Positions 33,900 to 43,624 are shown, counted from the stretch's first letter. The stretch: DNA of 64,000 nucleotides from Methylobacterium nonmethylotrophicum (GCF_004745635.1 NZ_SRLB01000031.1:1-64000), one strand, 5' to 3'. Program-made: numbers and translations. Notes: a model not told the origin generated them from the letters alone.

Positions 33900-34568
33900 T
33901 CATGGAGCGTTGCCGGGCGGGGTTCCGTACCGGGCCAGGATGGTGGCGACCGCCGCCTGCACCACCTGTACGACCTCGGTCTCCGGGATGGCGAGATCCG
34001 TCACCAGGAAGCGCGGCCAGAAGATCTGATCGTTGATCATGCCGAGGAACTGGCGCGTCGCCTCGGCCTGTTCCTTCGGCGTCATCGTGAGCGTGCCGGC
34101 CGCGGCCTCGGCCGCGAGATAGGCGCTCACGCGCGCGAGATAGGGTGCCTTGCCCCGTTCGTAGAGCTCGCGCCCCAGTTCCGGAAAGCGCGGCGCCTCG
34201 GCGATCACCACCCGGAAGAGGGCCTCCACCTGCGGCGCCCGCAGGAGACGTGCGTAGTCGAGGCCGATGGCGGTGAGACCGGCGCGGGGCGCGCCCGGAG
34301 CGGGAGCCGGCGGCGCGGCGCCGGGCTCGGCGTCCCAGACCCGCGCCATGATCGCGCCGAACAGGGCCGCCTTGGTCGGGAAATGTTTGAACAGGGTGCC
34401 GGTCGAGACTTTCCCGGTCCGCGCGATGGTCTCCAGCGACGTGCGATCGTAGCCGTTCTCCAGGAACGTGGCGATGGCCGCGTCGAGGATCGCGGCGCGC
34501 TTCGCGCGCACCACACGGGCCCGGTAGGCAGCGAGGCCACCGCCCTTCTCGGCTGGTGCGGACGTCAT
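33900..34568 (-). CDS. TetR family transcriptional regulator
   Basis: 222 aa. HTH at about 25-65 (ILDAAIATFLENGYDRTSLE, GTLFKHFPTKAAL), variable ligand domain after that. GTG at 34571 is an alternative start. It is convergent with gntR (7 nt apart) and divergent from the beta-propeller gene, which it and the EamA exporter gene probably answer to. Confidence 0.92.
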   Translation of the reverse strand: MTSAPAEKGGGLAAYRARVVRAKRAAILDAAIATFLENGYDRTSLETIARTGKVSTGTLFKHFPTKAALFGAIMARVWDAEPGAAPPAPAPGAPRAGLTAIGLDYARLLRAPQVEALFRVVIAEAPRFPELGRELYERGKAPYLARVSAYLAAEAAAGTLTMTPKEQAEATRQFLGMINDQIFWPRFLVTDLAIPETEVVQVVQAAVATILARYGTPPGNAP

Positions 34569-34597
34569 CACGCTTCCGTCATCCTAAGCCAAGTGGA

Positions 34598-34626
34598 TTG
34601 ACTTACCATGCAGGCTTCTCCATATA
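34598..34626 (+). promoter_or_regulatory. sigma70-type promoter for the propeller-EamA operon
   Basis: TTGACT (34598-34603), 17-nt spacer, CATATA (34621-34626), 33 nt before the GTG start. A weak repeat AAGT-N6-ACTT overlaps the -35 and could be the TetR site. Confidence 0.55.
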
Positions 34627-34659
34627 CCGAGTTGCCGGACTTATCATAGGGGAAGCAAG

Positions 34660-36024
34660 GTGAGACACTCTCGCCGCCGCGCCGCCATCCTGTGTCTCAT
34701 CGCCTGCGCCGGCACCGCCGCGCTGCTGCGGCCTGGCGAGGTCACGGGGCGTGACCTCGCCGCGCCGCTCGATTTCAAGGGCCGGATGCTAGTCTCGGTG
34801 TCGGATGCCGACATGCTGGCCTCGGCCTACGTGAACGGCGAACTCGGCCCGCGTGAGGGCAGCGACGCGCTGGCGGTCGTCCCGCTGGGCGCTCACCCCC
34901 GCGACCTCAAGGCCTTCGAGGCGCCGGTGTCGAACTCGGTGGCGGGCCCGCCCGCCGCCGTTGCGGTGAGCCCTGACGGTCGCTACGCCGTGGTGGTCGA
35001 GACGTTCGCACCGCGATCCGCCGCCGAACGAGCCGGCGAGCGCTTCAGCGATCTGCGTCCCGGCCGCGCCCTCACGGTCATCGATCTCGGCGACCCGACG
35101 CGGCCGACCGTCGTCCAGGTCGTCGAGGGTCTCGAACGGCCGGATTCGGTCTCGTTCAGCGCGGACGGATCCCTCGTTGCCGTGACGCATCACCCGCTGG
35201 GCGCGGGGCGAGCCGCCCCGATCGCCCTCTATCCGTTCTCGAGCGGCCGTCTCGGTACCGCGGTTGCTCCGGCGATACCCGGGTGGCTTCCCGGCGACCG
35301 GCTCATTCACGCGGAATTCCACCCGCACCAGTCCCTGCTCGGGCTGCTCAACGAGACGAAGGCCGAGATCTCCTTCGTGCGCGTCGAGGGGATGGGCGAG
35401 GGCGTGCGCCTTGTCGCCCACGGGAACACGGTCCGGATCGAAAAATCACCCTATCTCCTCCGATTCACACCGGATGGGCGCCACGCCGTCGTCAATGGCC
35501 TGTACTGGGGTCCGGACGTCCAGGGCACCTGGAACGAGGCTCCACGCGGGAGCGTGGCGAGCGTGCGCCTCGACGCGGGACGGGACCGGGACGGCAGCCC
35601 GCGCCATGCCCTCGTCTCGCGGGCGCAAACCGGCGTCAGCCCCGAAGGCCTGGCGGTGAGCCCCGACGGAACCCTCGTGGTCACCACGAATCTGGAGCGC
35701 AGCTACCTGCCGTACGATGACCCCAGGCAGACCTTCTTCTCGTCGCTGACGCTCCTGCGCCTCGACCCTCGGACCGGAGCCCTGTCGCGGGTCGGTGATT
35801 TCCCGAGCGACGGAATCCTGCCGGAGGCGGCAGCCTTCGATGCCTCGGGCCGCTATCTCGCTGTCACGACCTACGATCACTACGATGACCGCCGTCGCGG
35901 CGGGGCGATCGACTTCTGGCGTGTCGCCCGCGACCCCCTCGACCCGGCCCGCCTCGAACTCGTGAGGACCGAGCACGCCGTGCCGGTGACGCGGGGTGTC
36001 CATTCGATGGTGCTGGTGAAATAG
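34660..36024 (+). CDS. exported beta-propeller protein
   Basis: 454 aa, GTG start with GGGGAAG upstream. A hydrophobic N-terminus (AAILCLIACAGTAAL) indicates export. Several blades carry the repeat motif VSPDGRYAVVV, FSADGSLVAVT, FTPDGRHAVVN and VSPDGTLVVTT, as in YVTN/lactonase-type propellers. Substrate unknown. It is 16 nt before the EamA gene. Confidence 0.85.
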   Translation: MRHSRRRAAILCLIACAGTAALLRPGEVTGRDLAAPLDFKGRMLVSVSDADMLASAYVNGELGPREGSDALAVVPLGAHPRDLKAFEAPVSNSVAGPPAAVAVSPDGRYAVVVETFAPRSAAERAGERFSDLRPGRALTVIDLGDPTRPTVVQVVEGLERPDSVSFSADGSLVAVTHHPLGAGRAAPIALYPFSSGRLGTAVAPAIPGWLPGDRLIHAEFHPHQSLLGLLNETKAEISFVRVEGMGEGVRLVAHGNTVRIEKSPYLLRFTPDGRHAVVNGLYWGPDVQGTWNEAPRGSVASVRLDAGRDRDGSPRHALVSRAQTGVSPEGLAVSPDGTLVVTTNLERSYLPYDDPRQTFFSSLTLLRLDPRTGALSRVGDFPSDGILPEAAAFDASGRYLAVTTYDHYDDRRRGGAIDFWRVARDPLDPARLELVRTEHAVPVTRGVHSMVLVK

Positions 36025-36040
36025 GCGGCGAGGCGAACCG

Positions 36041-36898
36041 ATGCAGGCCAGCGCCCGGTCCGGCGTCGTTCTGATGATGCTCGCGATGCTGGTGTTCGGC
36101 AGCCAGGACGCGCTCTCGCGCCTGCTCGCCACGCAGTATCCCGTCGTCGTCGTGCTGATGCTCCGGTTCTGGTTCTTCGGCACCTGCGTGCTGGCGTGGT
36201 GCGCGTGCCGTCCCGGCGGCGTGACGCGGGCCCTGTCGACCCGGTGGCCGCTCCTGCAGGGGCTGCGCGGCATCCTGCTCGCGGCTCAACTGATCCTGCT
36301 CGTCCGCGGCTTCACGCTCATCGGTCTCGTCGAAAGCCACGCCGTGTTCGCCTCCTACCCGCTCCTCATCACCGCGCTGGCCGGTCCGCTGCTCGGCGAA
36401 CATGTGCCCGCACGCAGCTGGCGCGCGCTCGCTCTCGGCGCGTTCGGGGTCGTGGTGATCTTGCGGCCCGGCGCCGGACTCGTCGCGCCCGGTGCTCTCC
36501 TGGTCCTCCTGGCGGCCCTGCTCTTCGCCGCCTATTCCCTGCTCACGCGATTCGTCGCCCGCACGGATTCGCCCCTCACGAATGTCCTGTATACGGGCCT
36601 CGTTGCAGCGACGGTGCTGACGGGGCTTGGTCTGCCGCACTGGGTGCCGATCGACCTGTCCGACACTGCGCCTTTGCTCCTGCTCTGCGGCTCCGGTGTC
36701 CTCGGCCACGTCCTTCTCATCAGTGTCTATACCCGAGTCGAAGCACATATCGTTCAACCCTTAGCGTATCTCCAGCTCGTATTCGCCTCGGCTTTTGGCG
36801 TTATGGTTTTTGATGAGCACGTGTTCGTCAGCACGGCGATCGGCGCGTTCATCGTGATCGTTGCAGGGCTGTATTCATTGCAATTATCAAAGGCATGA
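36041..36898 (+). CDS. EamA/DMT family transporter
   Basis: 285 aa, ten predicted membrane segments in two EamA repeats (first repeat about 8-140, second about 150-282). The family exports amino acids, nucleosides and other metabolites. Codon use becomes AT-rich in the last 150 bases, matching the intergenic DNA downstream, so the 3' end may come from another source. Likely co-transcribed with the propeller gene. Confidence 0.9.
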   Translation: MQASARSGVVLMMLAMLVFGSQDALSRLLATQYPVVVVLMLRFWFFGTCVLAWCACRPGGVTRALSTRWPLLQGLRGILLAAQLILLVRGFTLIGLVESHAVFASYPLLITALAGPLLGEHVPARSWRALALGAFGVVVILRPGAGLVAPGALLVLLAALLFAAYSLLTRFVARTDSPLTNVLYTGLVAATVLTGLGLPHWVPIDLSDTAPLLLLCGSGVLGHVLLISVYTRVEAHIVQPLAYLQLVFASAFGVMVFDEHVFVSTAIGAFIVIVAGLYSLQLSKA

Positions 36899-37227
36899 TC
36901 AATACATTGTTGATCGGCGACGTTTCGGGGGGCGTACAGACCTGTCTATGGTTTTTGCTTTATGCGAAATCAATGTCCTGCAACATGCTGCTCGCGGCAG
37001 TCTTTGTCGCAAAGTCAGTCGAAGATGCAGATTTTTAATCGATGTGATGAGAATGAATTCTAGGACACCCTGAATATTTTGAATATAGCAGTTTCTTTTT
37101 GTTGCAAATATCAGCAAAAAGATATGACAGATACAGACGAAAAGGTATCGATCAGTCTCAATCCTGCTCGCGACGGCGGCGCGAGCTGGATCCCGTGTCT
37201 TCGACCGCCGAGATATGGAGATCAGTC
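36899..37227. other. AT-rich intergenic region
   Basis: 329 bp, far richer in AT than the flanks, without a gene. It probably holds the ohr promoter. No clear OhrR operator was found by eye. Confidence 0.5.
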
Positions 37228-37650
37228 ATGAAGGATCTATACGTCGCCCGGACACATGTCGAGCAGGGCCGCGATGGAGTCGTACGCTCCGACGATGGGC
37301 AACTCGACGTGCGCCTCGCCTTCCCGGCCGCTCTCGGTGGCTCGGGCCAAGGCACCAATCCGGAACAGCTGTTCGCGGCAGGTTTTTCAGCCTGTTTCGC
37401 CAGTGCCGTGCGCTTCGCCGCTGGTCAGAAGAAGCTCGACGCCGGGGCGGTGACGGTGGACACGGAGGTGACGCTGTTCGTCCGCGAGGACGGCCGCTAC
37501 GGCCTGCGCGCCGATTTCGCCGTCAAAGCTCCGGGCTTGTCCACCGACGATGTCGATGCCGTCATCGCTGAAGCCAAGCGCATCTGCGCTTATACGAATG
37601 CAACGGCCGGTCATGTCGAGACACGGTTCTTGGTCAGCTCTTCTGATTAG
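37228..37650 (+). CDS. ohr: organic hydroperoxide resistance protein (Ohr)
   Basis: 140 aa, the usual size. The two redox cysteines are Cys56 (FSACFASAV) and Cys120 (CAYTNAT); Arg20 and the NPEQLFAAG block are conserved. Ohr is a thiol peroxidase that reduces organic and fatty acid peroxides with lipoylated proteins as donors. ATG with GGAGA upstream. No OhrR gene is adjacent. Confidence 0.93.
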   Translation: MKDLYVARTHVEQGRDGVVRSDDGQLDVRLAFPAALGGSGQGTNPEQLFAAGFSACFASAVRFAAGQKKLDAGAVTVDTEVTLFVREDGRYGLRADFAVKAPGLSTDDVDAVIAEAKRICAYTNATAGHVETRFLVSSSD

Positions 37651-38197
37651 GATTGGGTGCACCTCACGAAACTCCCGCTGCACCGAGGCCGCCATACTGG
37701 GCAAGGCCAGCGATCGGGAGCTCTGTGACAGACACTGAGCATTAGAGCGCTCTCATTACTACGGTGGCATGTCGCAGGTCGGCGACCCGAATTCAAGGAA
37801 GCCGGCCTGTTTTTGGCAGCACGCGGTTAGCATTGGCGGTTTGCCCCGATGCGGCACCATGCCGGACCCGATCGCACAGATCGACGCCGCAAGGGGTCCC
37901 CTGGGCTGCAGCAGGAATCGATCCTTGAGGCCATCATTGAACCGGTTATCGGTATCGGGGCCCGATCAGGCAACCGAGTACGATCTTCTATCCAGCAACT
38001 TCGAAGGGATATTTGACAAGGCGTCACTTCGTCAGACGGCAGGACGTCTCCGTCGGCTCAGCGGCGGAGAGTTCCGGGACGTCGTTGATGAGTGTTGCAC
38101 GAAGATCCGGCGCATTTGCGGATTCCGGCACAGGGTTTCGTCGCTCACCCGCCTTAGGATCGCTGGAGAACGAAGGCCCAGTCGCAAGGATTCCTGC
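37651..38197. other. 547-bp intergenic region
   Basis: Nothing recognisable. A frame open leftward from the secreted-protein gene has codon use unlike a coding region and no ribosome site. Confidence 0.5.
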
Positions 38198-38578
38198 ATG
38201 CCCACTTTGTCCGCCCGCCAGTCCTACGCCCTCGTTCTCGCGGTCGTATCCCTGCTCCTCGCCTGTGATCCGGCCCTCGCCGCCGGACGCTCGATCGTCG
38301 GCGACTGGGCACCCGATCCCGGCATGTGCCGACCGCTCGACGGAGCGCTGACGATCAGTCCGCTCAGCATGGCCGGGGACGAGTTCGCCTGCAACTTCAA
38401 GAGCGTGTCTCGTTCCGGTGACGTCGTCACCTGGCGCGGCTCGTGCTCGCCGTCCGGGAGATCGGATGCCGCGGTTGTCGTCGCGGCGTTGCGCGGAGAG
38501 GTCCTGTCGGTCCGGATCAACGGCAACGACGTCGGCACGTACCGGCGCTGTCACCGGGGTTCCCCGTCGCAGGGCTGA
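38198..38578 (+). CDS. small secreted protein, unknown
   Basis: 126 aa. Signal peptide at 1-31 (hydrophobic YALVLAVVSLLLACDPALA). The mature part has four Cys (MCRP, ACNF, GSCS, RCHR), probably two disulfides, and reads like small periplasmic proteins with a beta-sheet (SGDVVTWRGSC). No family name can be given. ATG with AAGGA upstream. Confidence 0.65.
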   Translation: MPTLSARQSYALVLAVVSLLLACDPALAAGRSIVGDWAPDPGMCRPLDGALTISPLSMAGDEFACNFKSVSRSGDVVTWRGSCSPSGRSDAAVVVAALRGEVLSVRINGNDVGTYRRCHRGSPSQG

Positions 38579-38793
38579 TGATGATGTGGATCGTGCCCCG
38601 GGAGGTGGCGTCGCCGAGGCTGGTCCACCACGGCGACCGGCAAGGCCGGAGGGCAGGGTAGGGCAGGTCGGCTCGCGGAGATGCCGGTCCCGCCCATCGC
38701 CTGCACGCGATCGTCGACCGCACGGGTCGAGATTCCCGGGGTGCCCGCCTTCTTGATCGCCCCACACGGGAGCGGGGAGATGGCGCGGGTCGT

Positions 38794-39642
38794 CTATTCC
38801 GCCGCCTGAAGCCACGCCACGGCCTGTGGCACCGGCTCCGTGACTTCGTCGGTGTGGACCTCGAACTTGGCGAGCCAGGCCGGGCCGAAGCTCGTCGAGA
38901 TCGCCACGTCGGTGGCGTCGCGGCCCCGCGCCATCACGATGCGGCCGATCCGCGGCGTGTTGTGCCGGGCGTCGAACGTGTACCAGCGGCCGCCGAGATA
39001 CACCTCGAACCAGGCGGAGAAGTCCATCGGGTCGGGCACCGCCGGCACTCCGATGTCGCCGAGATAGCCGGTGCAGTAGCGCGCCGGGATGTTCATGCAG
39101 CGGCAGAAGGTGACGGCCAGATGCGCGAAGTCGCGGCAGACGCCCTCGCGCTGGGTATGGCCGTCGAGCGCCGAGCGCGTGGAATCGGCGCGCTGGTAGT
39201 CGAAGCGGATGTGGTTGTGCACGTAGTCGACGATGGCCTGGACCCGCGCCCAGCCCTCGGGCGTATGGCCGAAGAGCTGCCAGGCGGTGTCCGACAGCTT
39301 GTCCGTGTCGCAGTAGCGGCTGCCGAGCAGGAACGGCAGCACGTCGTCGGGCAGGTCCTGCACCTGGTGCTGCACCGCGTCCGGCGCGACGTCGTCGGCT
39401 TGGCCGCTGTCCTGGACCAGGAAGTCGGCCGAGAACGTGATCCGGCCGCCCGGCGCCGTGACCCGGGTGCAGACATTCCCGAAGGAATCGACGAACTGGT
39501 GCGCGGGGACCGGCGGGTCGATGGTCAGGGTGTCGGGGGTGATCAGGTCGCCGGCCCGGGAGGGATGCACGTTGAGCATCAGGACCATCGGGGTCGGGCC
39601 GGGCGTGTCGAAGGCGATCGAGTAGCCGGTGCGGATCTTCAT
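38794..39642 (-). CDS. transglutaminase-like cysteine peptidase family protein
   Basis: 282 aa. An N-terminal beta domain of about 110 residues is followed by the transglutaminase core with the catalytic Cys in REGVCRDFAHLAV, His in WYTFDARHN and the following Asp. This layout is common in proteobacterial proteins of unknown substrate. Start at MKIRTGYS, the usual N-terminus of the group. Confidence 0.88.
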   Translation of the reverse strand: MKIRTGYSIAFDTPGPTPMVLMLNVHPSRAGDLITPDTLTIDPPVPAHQFVDSFGNVCTRVTAPGGRITFSADFLVQDSGQADDVAPDAVQHQVQDLPDDVLPFLLGSRYCDTDKLSDTAWQLFGHTPEGWARVQAIVDYVHNHIRFDYQRADSTRSALDGHTQREGVCRDFAHLAVTFCRCMNIPARYCTGYLGDIGVPAVPDPMDFSAWFEVYLGGRWYTFDARHNTPRIGRIVMARGRDATDVAISTSFGPAWLAKFEVHTDEVTEPVPQAVAWLQAAE

Positions 39643-39792
39643 CGTGGCGTCCACGCAAATCAAAAGACGTGGTGCCTCAATCCTTGAGCCGCGGTGATGT
39701 TCCGAGATCTCGCCCCATTCCGTCGGCGACCTTTGCTCAAATGTTGTGCATCGACGAGGCGTCTGCGCTTGTGTCTGCTTTCCGACACCGGG

Positions 39793-41121
39793 TCAGCTGC
39801 CGGAGAGGGTGTCGAGGAGGAGCTTCAGGTTGAGGCCGACGATCACCGCGGCGATCGCCCAGGACAGCAGCTTGAGCCACGCCGGGATGACGAAGGCGCC
39901 CATCTTGCGCTTGTCGGAGACGAAGCTCACCAGCGGGATCACCGCGAAGGGCAACTGCATCGACAGCACGACCTGGCTCAGCACCAGGAGCTTCGCGGTG
40001 CCCTGCTCGCCGTAAAGGCCGGTGACCACCACCACCGGGACGATCGCGATGCCGCGGGTGAGGAGGCGGCGCGCCCAGTCGGGCAGGCGCAGGCGCAGGA
40101 AGCCCTCCATCACGATCTGGCCGGCGAGCGTCGCCGTGACGGTGGAGTTGAGGCCCGATGCCAGGAGCGCCAGCGCGAACAGGGTCGAGGCGAGGCCGAC
40201 CCCGAGGAGCGGCGAGAGCAGGGCATGCGCCTCCTCGATCTCCTGCACGCCGGTATGGCCGGCAGCATGGAAGACCTTGGCCGCCATGATCAGGATCGCG
40301 GCGTTGACGAAGAGCGCCAGCGTCAGGGCGATGGTCGAATCGGCGACGGCGAAGCGCAGGGCGCTGCGCCGCCCGGCCTCGTCGCGGGGATAGGCCCGGG
40401 TCTGCACGATCGAGGAGTGCAGGTAGAGGTTGTGGGGCATCACCGTGGCGCCGAGGATGCCGATGGCGAGGTAGAGCGCCGCCGGGTCGGCGACGATCTT
40501 CGGTGACGGGATGAAGCCGCCGAGCACGTCGCGGATCGGCGGCGCGGCCATCGCGATCTGGATCGCGAAGCAGGCGAAGATGATCGTGAGCAGCGCGATC
40601 ACGAAGGCTTCGAGCGCCCTAAAGCCCCGGCGCATCAAGAGCAGGATCAGCAGGACGTCGAGGCCGGTCAGGATGGCGCCGGCCAGCAACGGCAGGCCGA
40701 ACAGGAGCTTCAACGCGATGGCGGTGCCGATCACCTCGGCGAGGTCGCAGGCGATGATCGCGGCCTCGCAGGCGAGCCAGAGCGCGATCCCGACCGGGCG
40801 CGGATAGGCGTCGCGGCAGGCCTGGGCGAGGTCGCGGCCGGTGGCGATGCCGAGCCGCGCGGCGAGCGCCTGGAGCACCACCGCCATCAGGTTCGAGACC
40901 AGGATGACGGCCAGCAGCGTGTAGCCGAACTGCGCCCCCCCGGCGATGTCGGTGGCCCAGTTGCCCGGGTCCATGTAGCCGACCGAGACCATGTAGCCGG
41001 GGCCCAGGAAGGCGAGCAGCCGCCGCGGCCACGACCCGGTGGCGCGCACCGGCACGCTCGCGTTCATCGCCCCGAGGCTCGGCTCCGCCGCGCCCGCGCG
41101 CCACGCCCATCCGTCCCGCAT
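39793..41121 (-). CDS. mntH: Nramp-type Mn2+/Fe2+ transporter MntH
   Basis: 442 aa with eleven predicted membrane segments. The metal-site motifs are intact: DPGN (51-54) in segment 1 and MPHNLYLHS (228-236) in segment 6. It imports Mn2+ with protons. A start at 41067 (MNASVPVRATG) is possible. A palindrome matching the MntR operator lies 47 nt upstream, which supports manganese control. Confidence 0.94.
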   Translation of the reverse strand: MRDGWAWRAGAAEPSLGAMNASVPVRATGSWPRRLLAFLGPGYMVSVGYMDPGNWATDIAGGAQFGYTLLAVILVSNLMAVVLQALAARLGIATGRDLAQACRDAYPRPVGIALWLACEAAIIACDLAEVIGTAIALKLLFGLPLLAGAILTGLDVLLILLLMRRGFRALEAFVIALLTIIFACFAIQIAMAAPPIRDVLGGFIPSPKIVADPAALYLAIGILGATVMPHNLYLHSSIVQTRAYPRDEAGRRSALRFAVADSTIALTLALFVNAAILIMAAKVFHAAGHTGVQEIEEAHALLSPLLGVGLASTLFALALLASGLNSTVTATLAGQIVMEGFLRLRLPDWARRLLTRGIAIVPVVVVTGLYGEQGTAKLLVLSQVVLSMQLPFAVIPLVSFVSDKRKMGAFVIPAWLKLLSWAIAAVIVGLNLKLLLDTLSGS

Positions 41122-41167
41122 CCGCCCGTGCTCCGTCGCTCCCGCCCGGCTGCGGGCCCGTCCCCTT

Positions 41168-41183
41168 TATAGCCACTGCTATA
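41168..41183. promoter_or_regulatory. MntR-type operator upstream of mntH
   Basis: TATAGC, CACT, GCTATA: a perfect 6-bp inverted repeat containing the ATAGC-N4-GCTAT core of the MntR box of E. coli. It lies between mntH and tadA. Confidence 0.65.
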
Positions 41184-41213
41184 CTGATTTGAGAAGGCTG
41201 AATTCGGCGCGAA

Positions 41214-41696
41214 TCAGGACCGCCGCTCTCGGAAGAAGTCGCGCAGCAGCGCCGCCGCCTCGCTCTCGCGCAGGCCGCCATAGATTTCGGGGGCGTGGTG
41301 GCAGGTCGGCTGGCTGAAGAAGCGCGGCCCGTGCTCGACGGCGCCGCCCTTCGGGTCGGCGGCCGCGAAGTAGAGCCGGCGGATGCGCGCGAAGCTGATG
41401 GCGCCGGCGCACATCGCGCAGGGCTCCAGGGTGACGTAGAGGTCGCAGCCGGTCAGGCGCTCGTCGCCGAGGCCCGCGCAGGCGGCGCGGATCGCCAGGA
41501 TCTCGGCATGCGCCGTCGGATCGCGGTCGGCCCGGGGGCGGTTTCCGGCGACCGACAGCACCGCGCCGGCCCGCACCACGACGGCGCCCACCGGCACCTC
41601 GCCCCGCAGCCCCGCCTCCCGGGCCGCCGCAAGGGCGAGGCCGAGGGGATCCGGACGGGGATCCGGACGCGGGGGCGCCCCATCAAATTCGCGCAT
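41214..41696 (-). CDS. tadA: tRNA-specific adenosine deaminase TadA
   Basis: 160 aa. Zinc-site motifs HAE (63-65) and PCAMC (92-96) are those of TadA, which makes inosine-34 in tRNA-Arg(ACG). The helices after PCAMC and the R.LYFAAADPKGGAVEHG block are typical. The start was set at MREFDG rather than a longer frame to 41804 that overlaps the divergent rluB. Divergent from rluB with 44 nt between. Confidence 0.93.
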   Translation of the reverse strand: MREFDGAPPRPDPRPDPLGLALAAAREAGLRGEVPVGAVVVRAGAVLSVAGNRPRADRDPTAHAEILAIRAACAGLGDERLTGCDLYVTLEPCAMCAGAISFARIRRLYFAAADPKGGAVEHGPRFFSQPTCHHAPEIYGGLRESEAAALLRDFFRERRS

Positions 41697-41740
41697 CGGT
41701 TCCGCTCGCCTGGACAGACCCCGTCTGGTATCAGGCGCGC

Positions 41741-43615
41741 ATGAACGACAGCAACGACGACGAAACCGGGGCGCCGCAGCGGCGTCGCGGACGGGACGAG
41801 GCATCCGCGGGCTCCCCGGAGGGCCAGGCTTCGACGAAGCGCGCGGCCACCAAGGCGGCGGAGCCGGAGCCGGAGCGCATCGCCAAGGCGATCGCCCGGG
41901 CGGGCGTGGCCTCGCGCCGCGACGCCGAGGCGATGATCCTCGAGGGCCGGGTGACGCTGAACGGCGCGCGCCTCGACTCGCCGGCGGTGAACGTGACCCC
42001 GAGCGACCGCATCACGATCGACGGCGAGCCGCTGCCGACCCGCGAGCGCACCCGCCTGTGGCTCTTCCACAAGCCCCGCGGCGTGGTCACCACCGCCCGC
42101 GACCCGGAGGGGCGCCAGACGGTGTTCGACGTGCTGCCCGAAGACCTGCCGCGGGTGGTGGCGGTCGGCCGGCTCGACATCAACACCGAGGGGCTCCTGC
42201 TCCTCACCAATGACGGCGGCCTGGCCAAGGTCATCGCGCACCCCGAGACCGGCTGGCTGCGCCGCTACCGGGTGCGCGCCTATGGGGAGATCGACCAAGC
42301 CCAGCTCGACGCCCTGCGCAAGGGCGTCACCATCGACGGGATGGAGTACGGCCCGGTCGAGGCGACGATCGACCGGGCGCAGGGCGACAACGTCTGGCTG
42401 ACGCTCGGCCTGCGCGAGGGCAAGAACCGCGAGGTCAAGCGGATCCTCGAGCATCTCGGGCTGTCGGTGAACCGCCTGATCCGGCTCTCCTTCGGGCCGT
42501 TCCAGCTCGGCGACCTCGAAGTGGGGCTCGTCGAGGAGATCCGCACCCGGGTGCTGAAGGACCAGCTCGGCACCACGCTCGCCGAGCAGGCCGGGGTCGA
42601 CTTCACCAGCCCGGTGCGCGAGCCGATCGCGCCGTTCGGCTCGCCGAAGGCCGCCGCCCGCCAGGCGGCGCAGGAGGGCGCGCCCCGCGGGCGGGATCCG
42701 GCCCGGCCGCAATTCGGCAAGCCGCCCGGCGCGCCGGGGGCCCGGCGTCCGCCGGCGCCGCCGCGCACGGTCTGGCGCGACCCGGAGGCCGAGGCTGCCG
42801 GCGACCTGCCGAATCGCGGCCGGGTGCACCGGCGCGGCGACACCCCGCAGGAGATCCGCGCCGCCACGGCGGAGGCGCCGCGCAAGCGCGTCGGCGCCAT
42901 CGCGAGCGGCGAGCGCCGGGTGCTGGTCGAGCGCCTGGTAGCCCAGCCGCAGGAAGCGCCGGCCCCGCATCGCCGCACCCGGTTCCGCGACCGCGACGAC
43001 GCTCCCGGCCGCGACGCCCGCCCGATGCGCCGCCCCCGCGACGAGTCAGGCCCGGCGCGGCCTCCGCGGGGCGGCGCCAAGGACGGCCTCGCCGAGGAGG
43101 GCCGCGGCCGCGGCTTCGGCGGCAAGAGCGTCGGCGGCAAGAGCTTCGGCGGCAAGAGCTTCGAGGGCAGGGGGGGCGGTGGCCGCTCCTTCGAAGGCCG
43201 GTCCGGCGAGGGCCAGGGCCGCTCTTTCGGCAAGGGCGGGGGTGAGGGCCGGCCATTCGGCAGGGGTGGTGAGGGCCGCTCCTTCGGCGGCGGGGGCGGA
43301 GAAGGCCGCTCGTTCCGGTCAGCCGGCGGCGAAGGCCGCTCGTTCGGGGCGAAGGGCGGCGAGGGCCGCAGCTTTGCCGGCAAGGGCGAGGGTCGTCCCG
43401 GCGGCAAGTCGTTTTCCGGCAAGCCGTTCGCCGGCAAGTCTTTCGCCGGCAAGGGCGGCCCCGGCGGCGGCCGTCCGGGCGGGGGCGGAAAGCCCTTCGG
43501 CAAGCCCGGCGGCGGGTTCCGGGCGGGCGGCGGTGGCGGCGGCGGGAAGCCCGGCGGGCGCGGGGCGCGGCCGGGCGGCCGTCCCGGCGGCGGCCGGCCG
43601 CCGCGCGGAGCCTGA
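41741..43615 (+). CDS. rluB: 23S rRNA pseudouridine synthase (RluB/RsuA family) with long Gly-rich tail
   Basis: 624 aa, more than twice the usual core. S4 domain at about 46-92, catalytic domain with Asp146 in GRLDINTEGLLLLTNDG, and KNREVKRILEHLG further on. From about residue 290 the chain is low-complexity; the last 170 residues are repeats such as FGGKS, EGRSF and PGGGRP rich in Gly, Arg and Lys. The tail probably binds RNA or ribosomes (inference). Followed by rsmD at 9 nt. Confidence 0.92.
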   Translation: MNDSNDDETGAPQRRRGRDEASAGSPEGQASTKRAATKAAEPEPERIAKAIARAGVASRRDAEAMILEGRVTLNGARLDSPAVNVTPSDRITIDGEPLPTRERTRLWLFHKPRGVVTTARDPEGRQTVFDVLPEDLPRVVAVGRLDINTEGLLLLTNDGGLAKVIAHPETGWLRRYRVRAYGEIDQAQLDALRKGVTIDGMEYGPVEATIDRAQGDNVWLTLGLREGKNREVKRILEHLGLSVNRLIRLSFGPFQLGDLEVGLVEEIRTRVLKDQLGTTLAEQAGVDFTSPVREPIAPFGSPKAAARQAAQEGAPRGRDPARPQFGKPPGAPGARRPPAPPRTVWRDPEAEAAGDLPNRGRVHRRGDTPQEIRAATAEAPRKRVGAIASGERRVLVERLVAQPQEAPAPHRRTRFRDRDDAPGRDARPMRRPRDESGPARPPRGGAKDGLAEEGRGRGFGGKSVGGKSFGGKSFEGRGGGGRSFEGRSGEGQGRSFGKGGGEGRPFGRGGEGRSFGGGGGEGRSFRSAGGEGRSFGAKGGEGRSFAGKGEGRPGGKSFSGKPFAGKSFAGKGGPGGGRPGGGGKPFGKPGGGFRAGGGGGGGKPGGRGARPGGRPGGGRPPRGA

Positions 43616-43624
43616 GCCTGAGCG

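Noticed and set aside
43110..43610. Tandem DNA repeat array or CRISPR-like pattern in the rluB tail
   Set aside because: The repeats are imperfect, in frame and codon-sized; they encode the Gly-rich tail and have no spacers.
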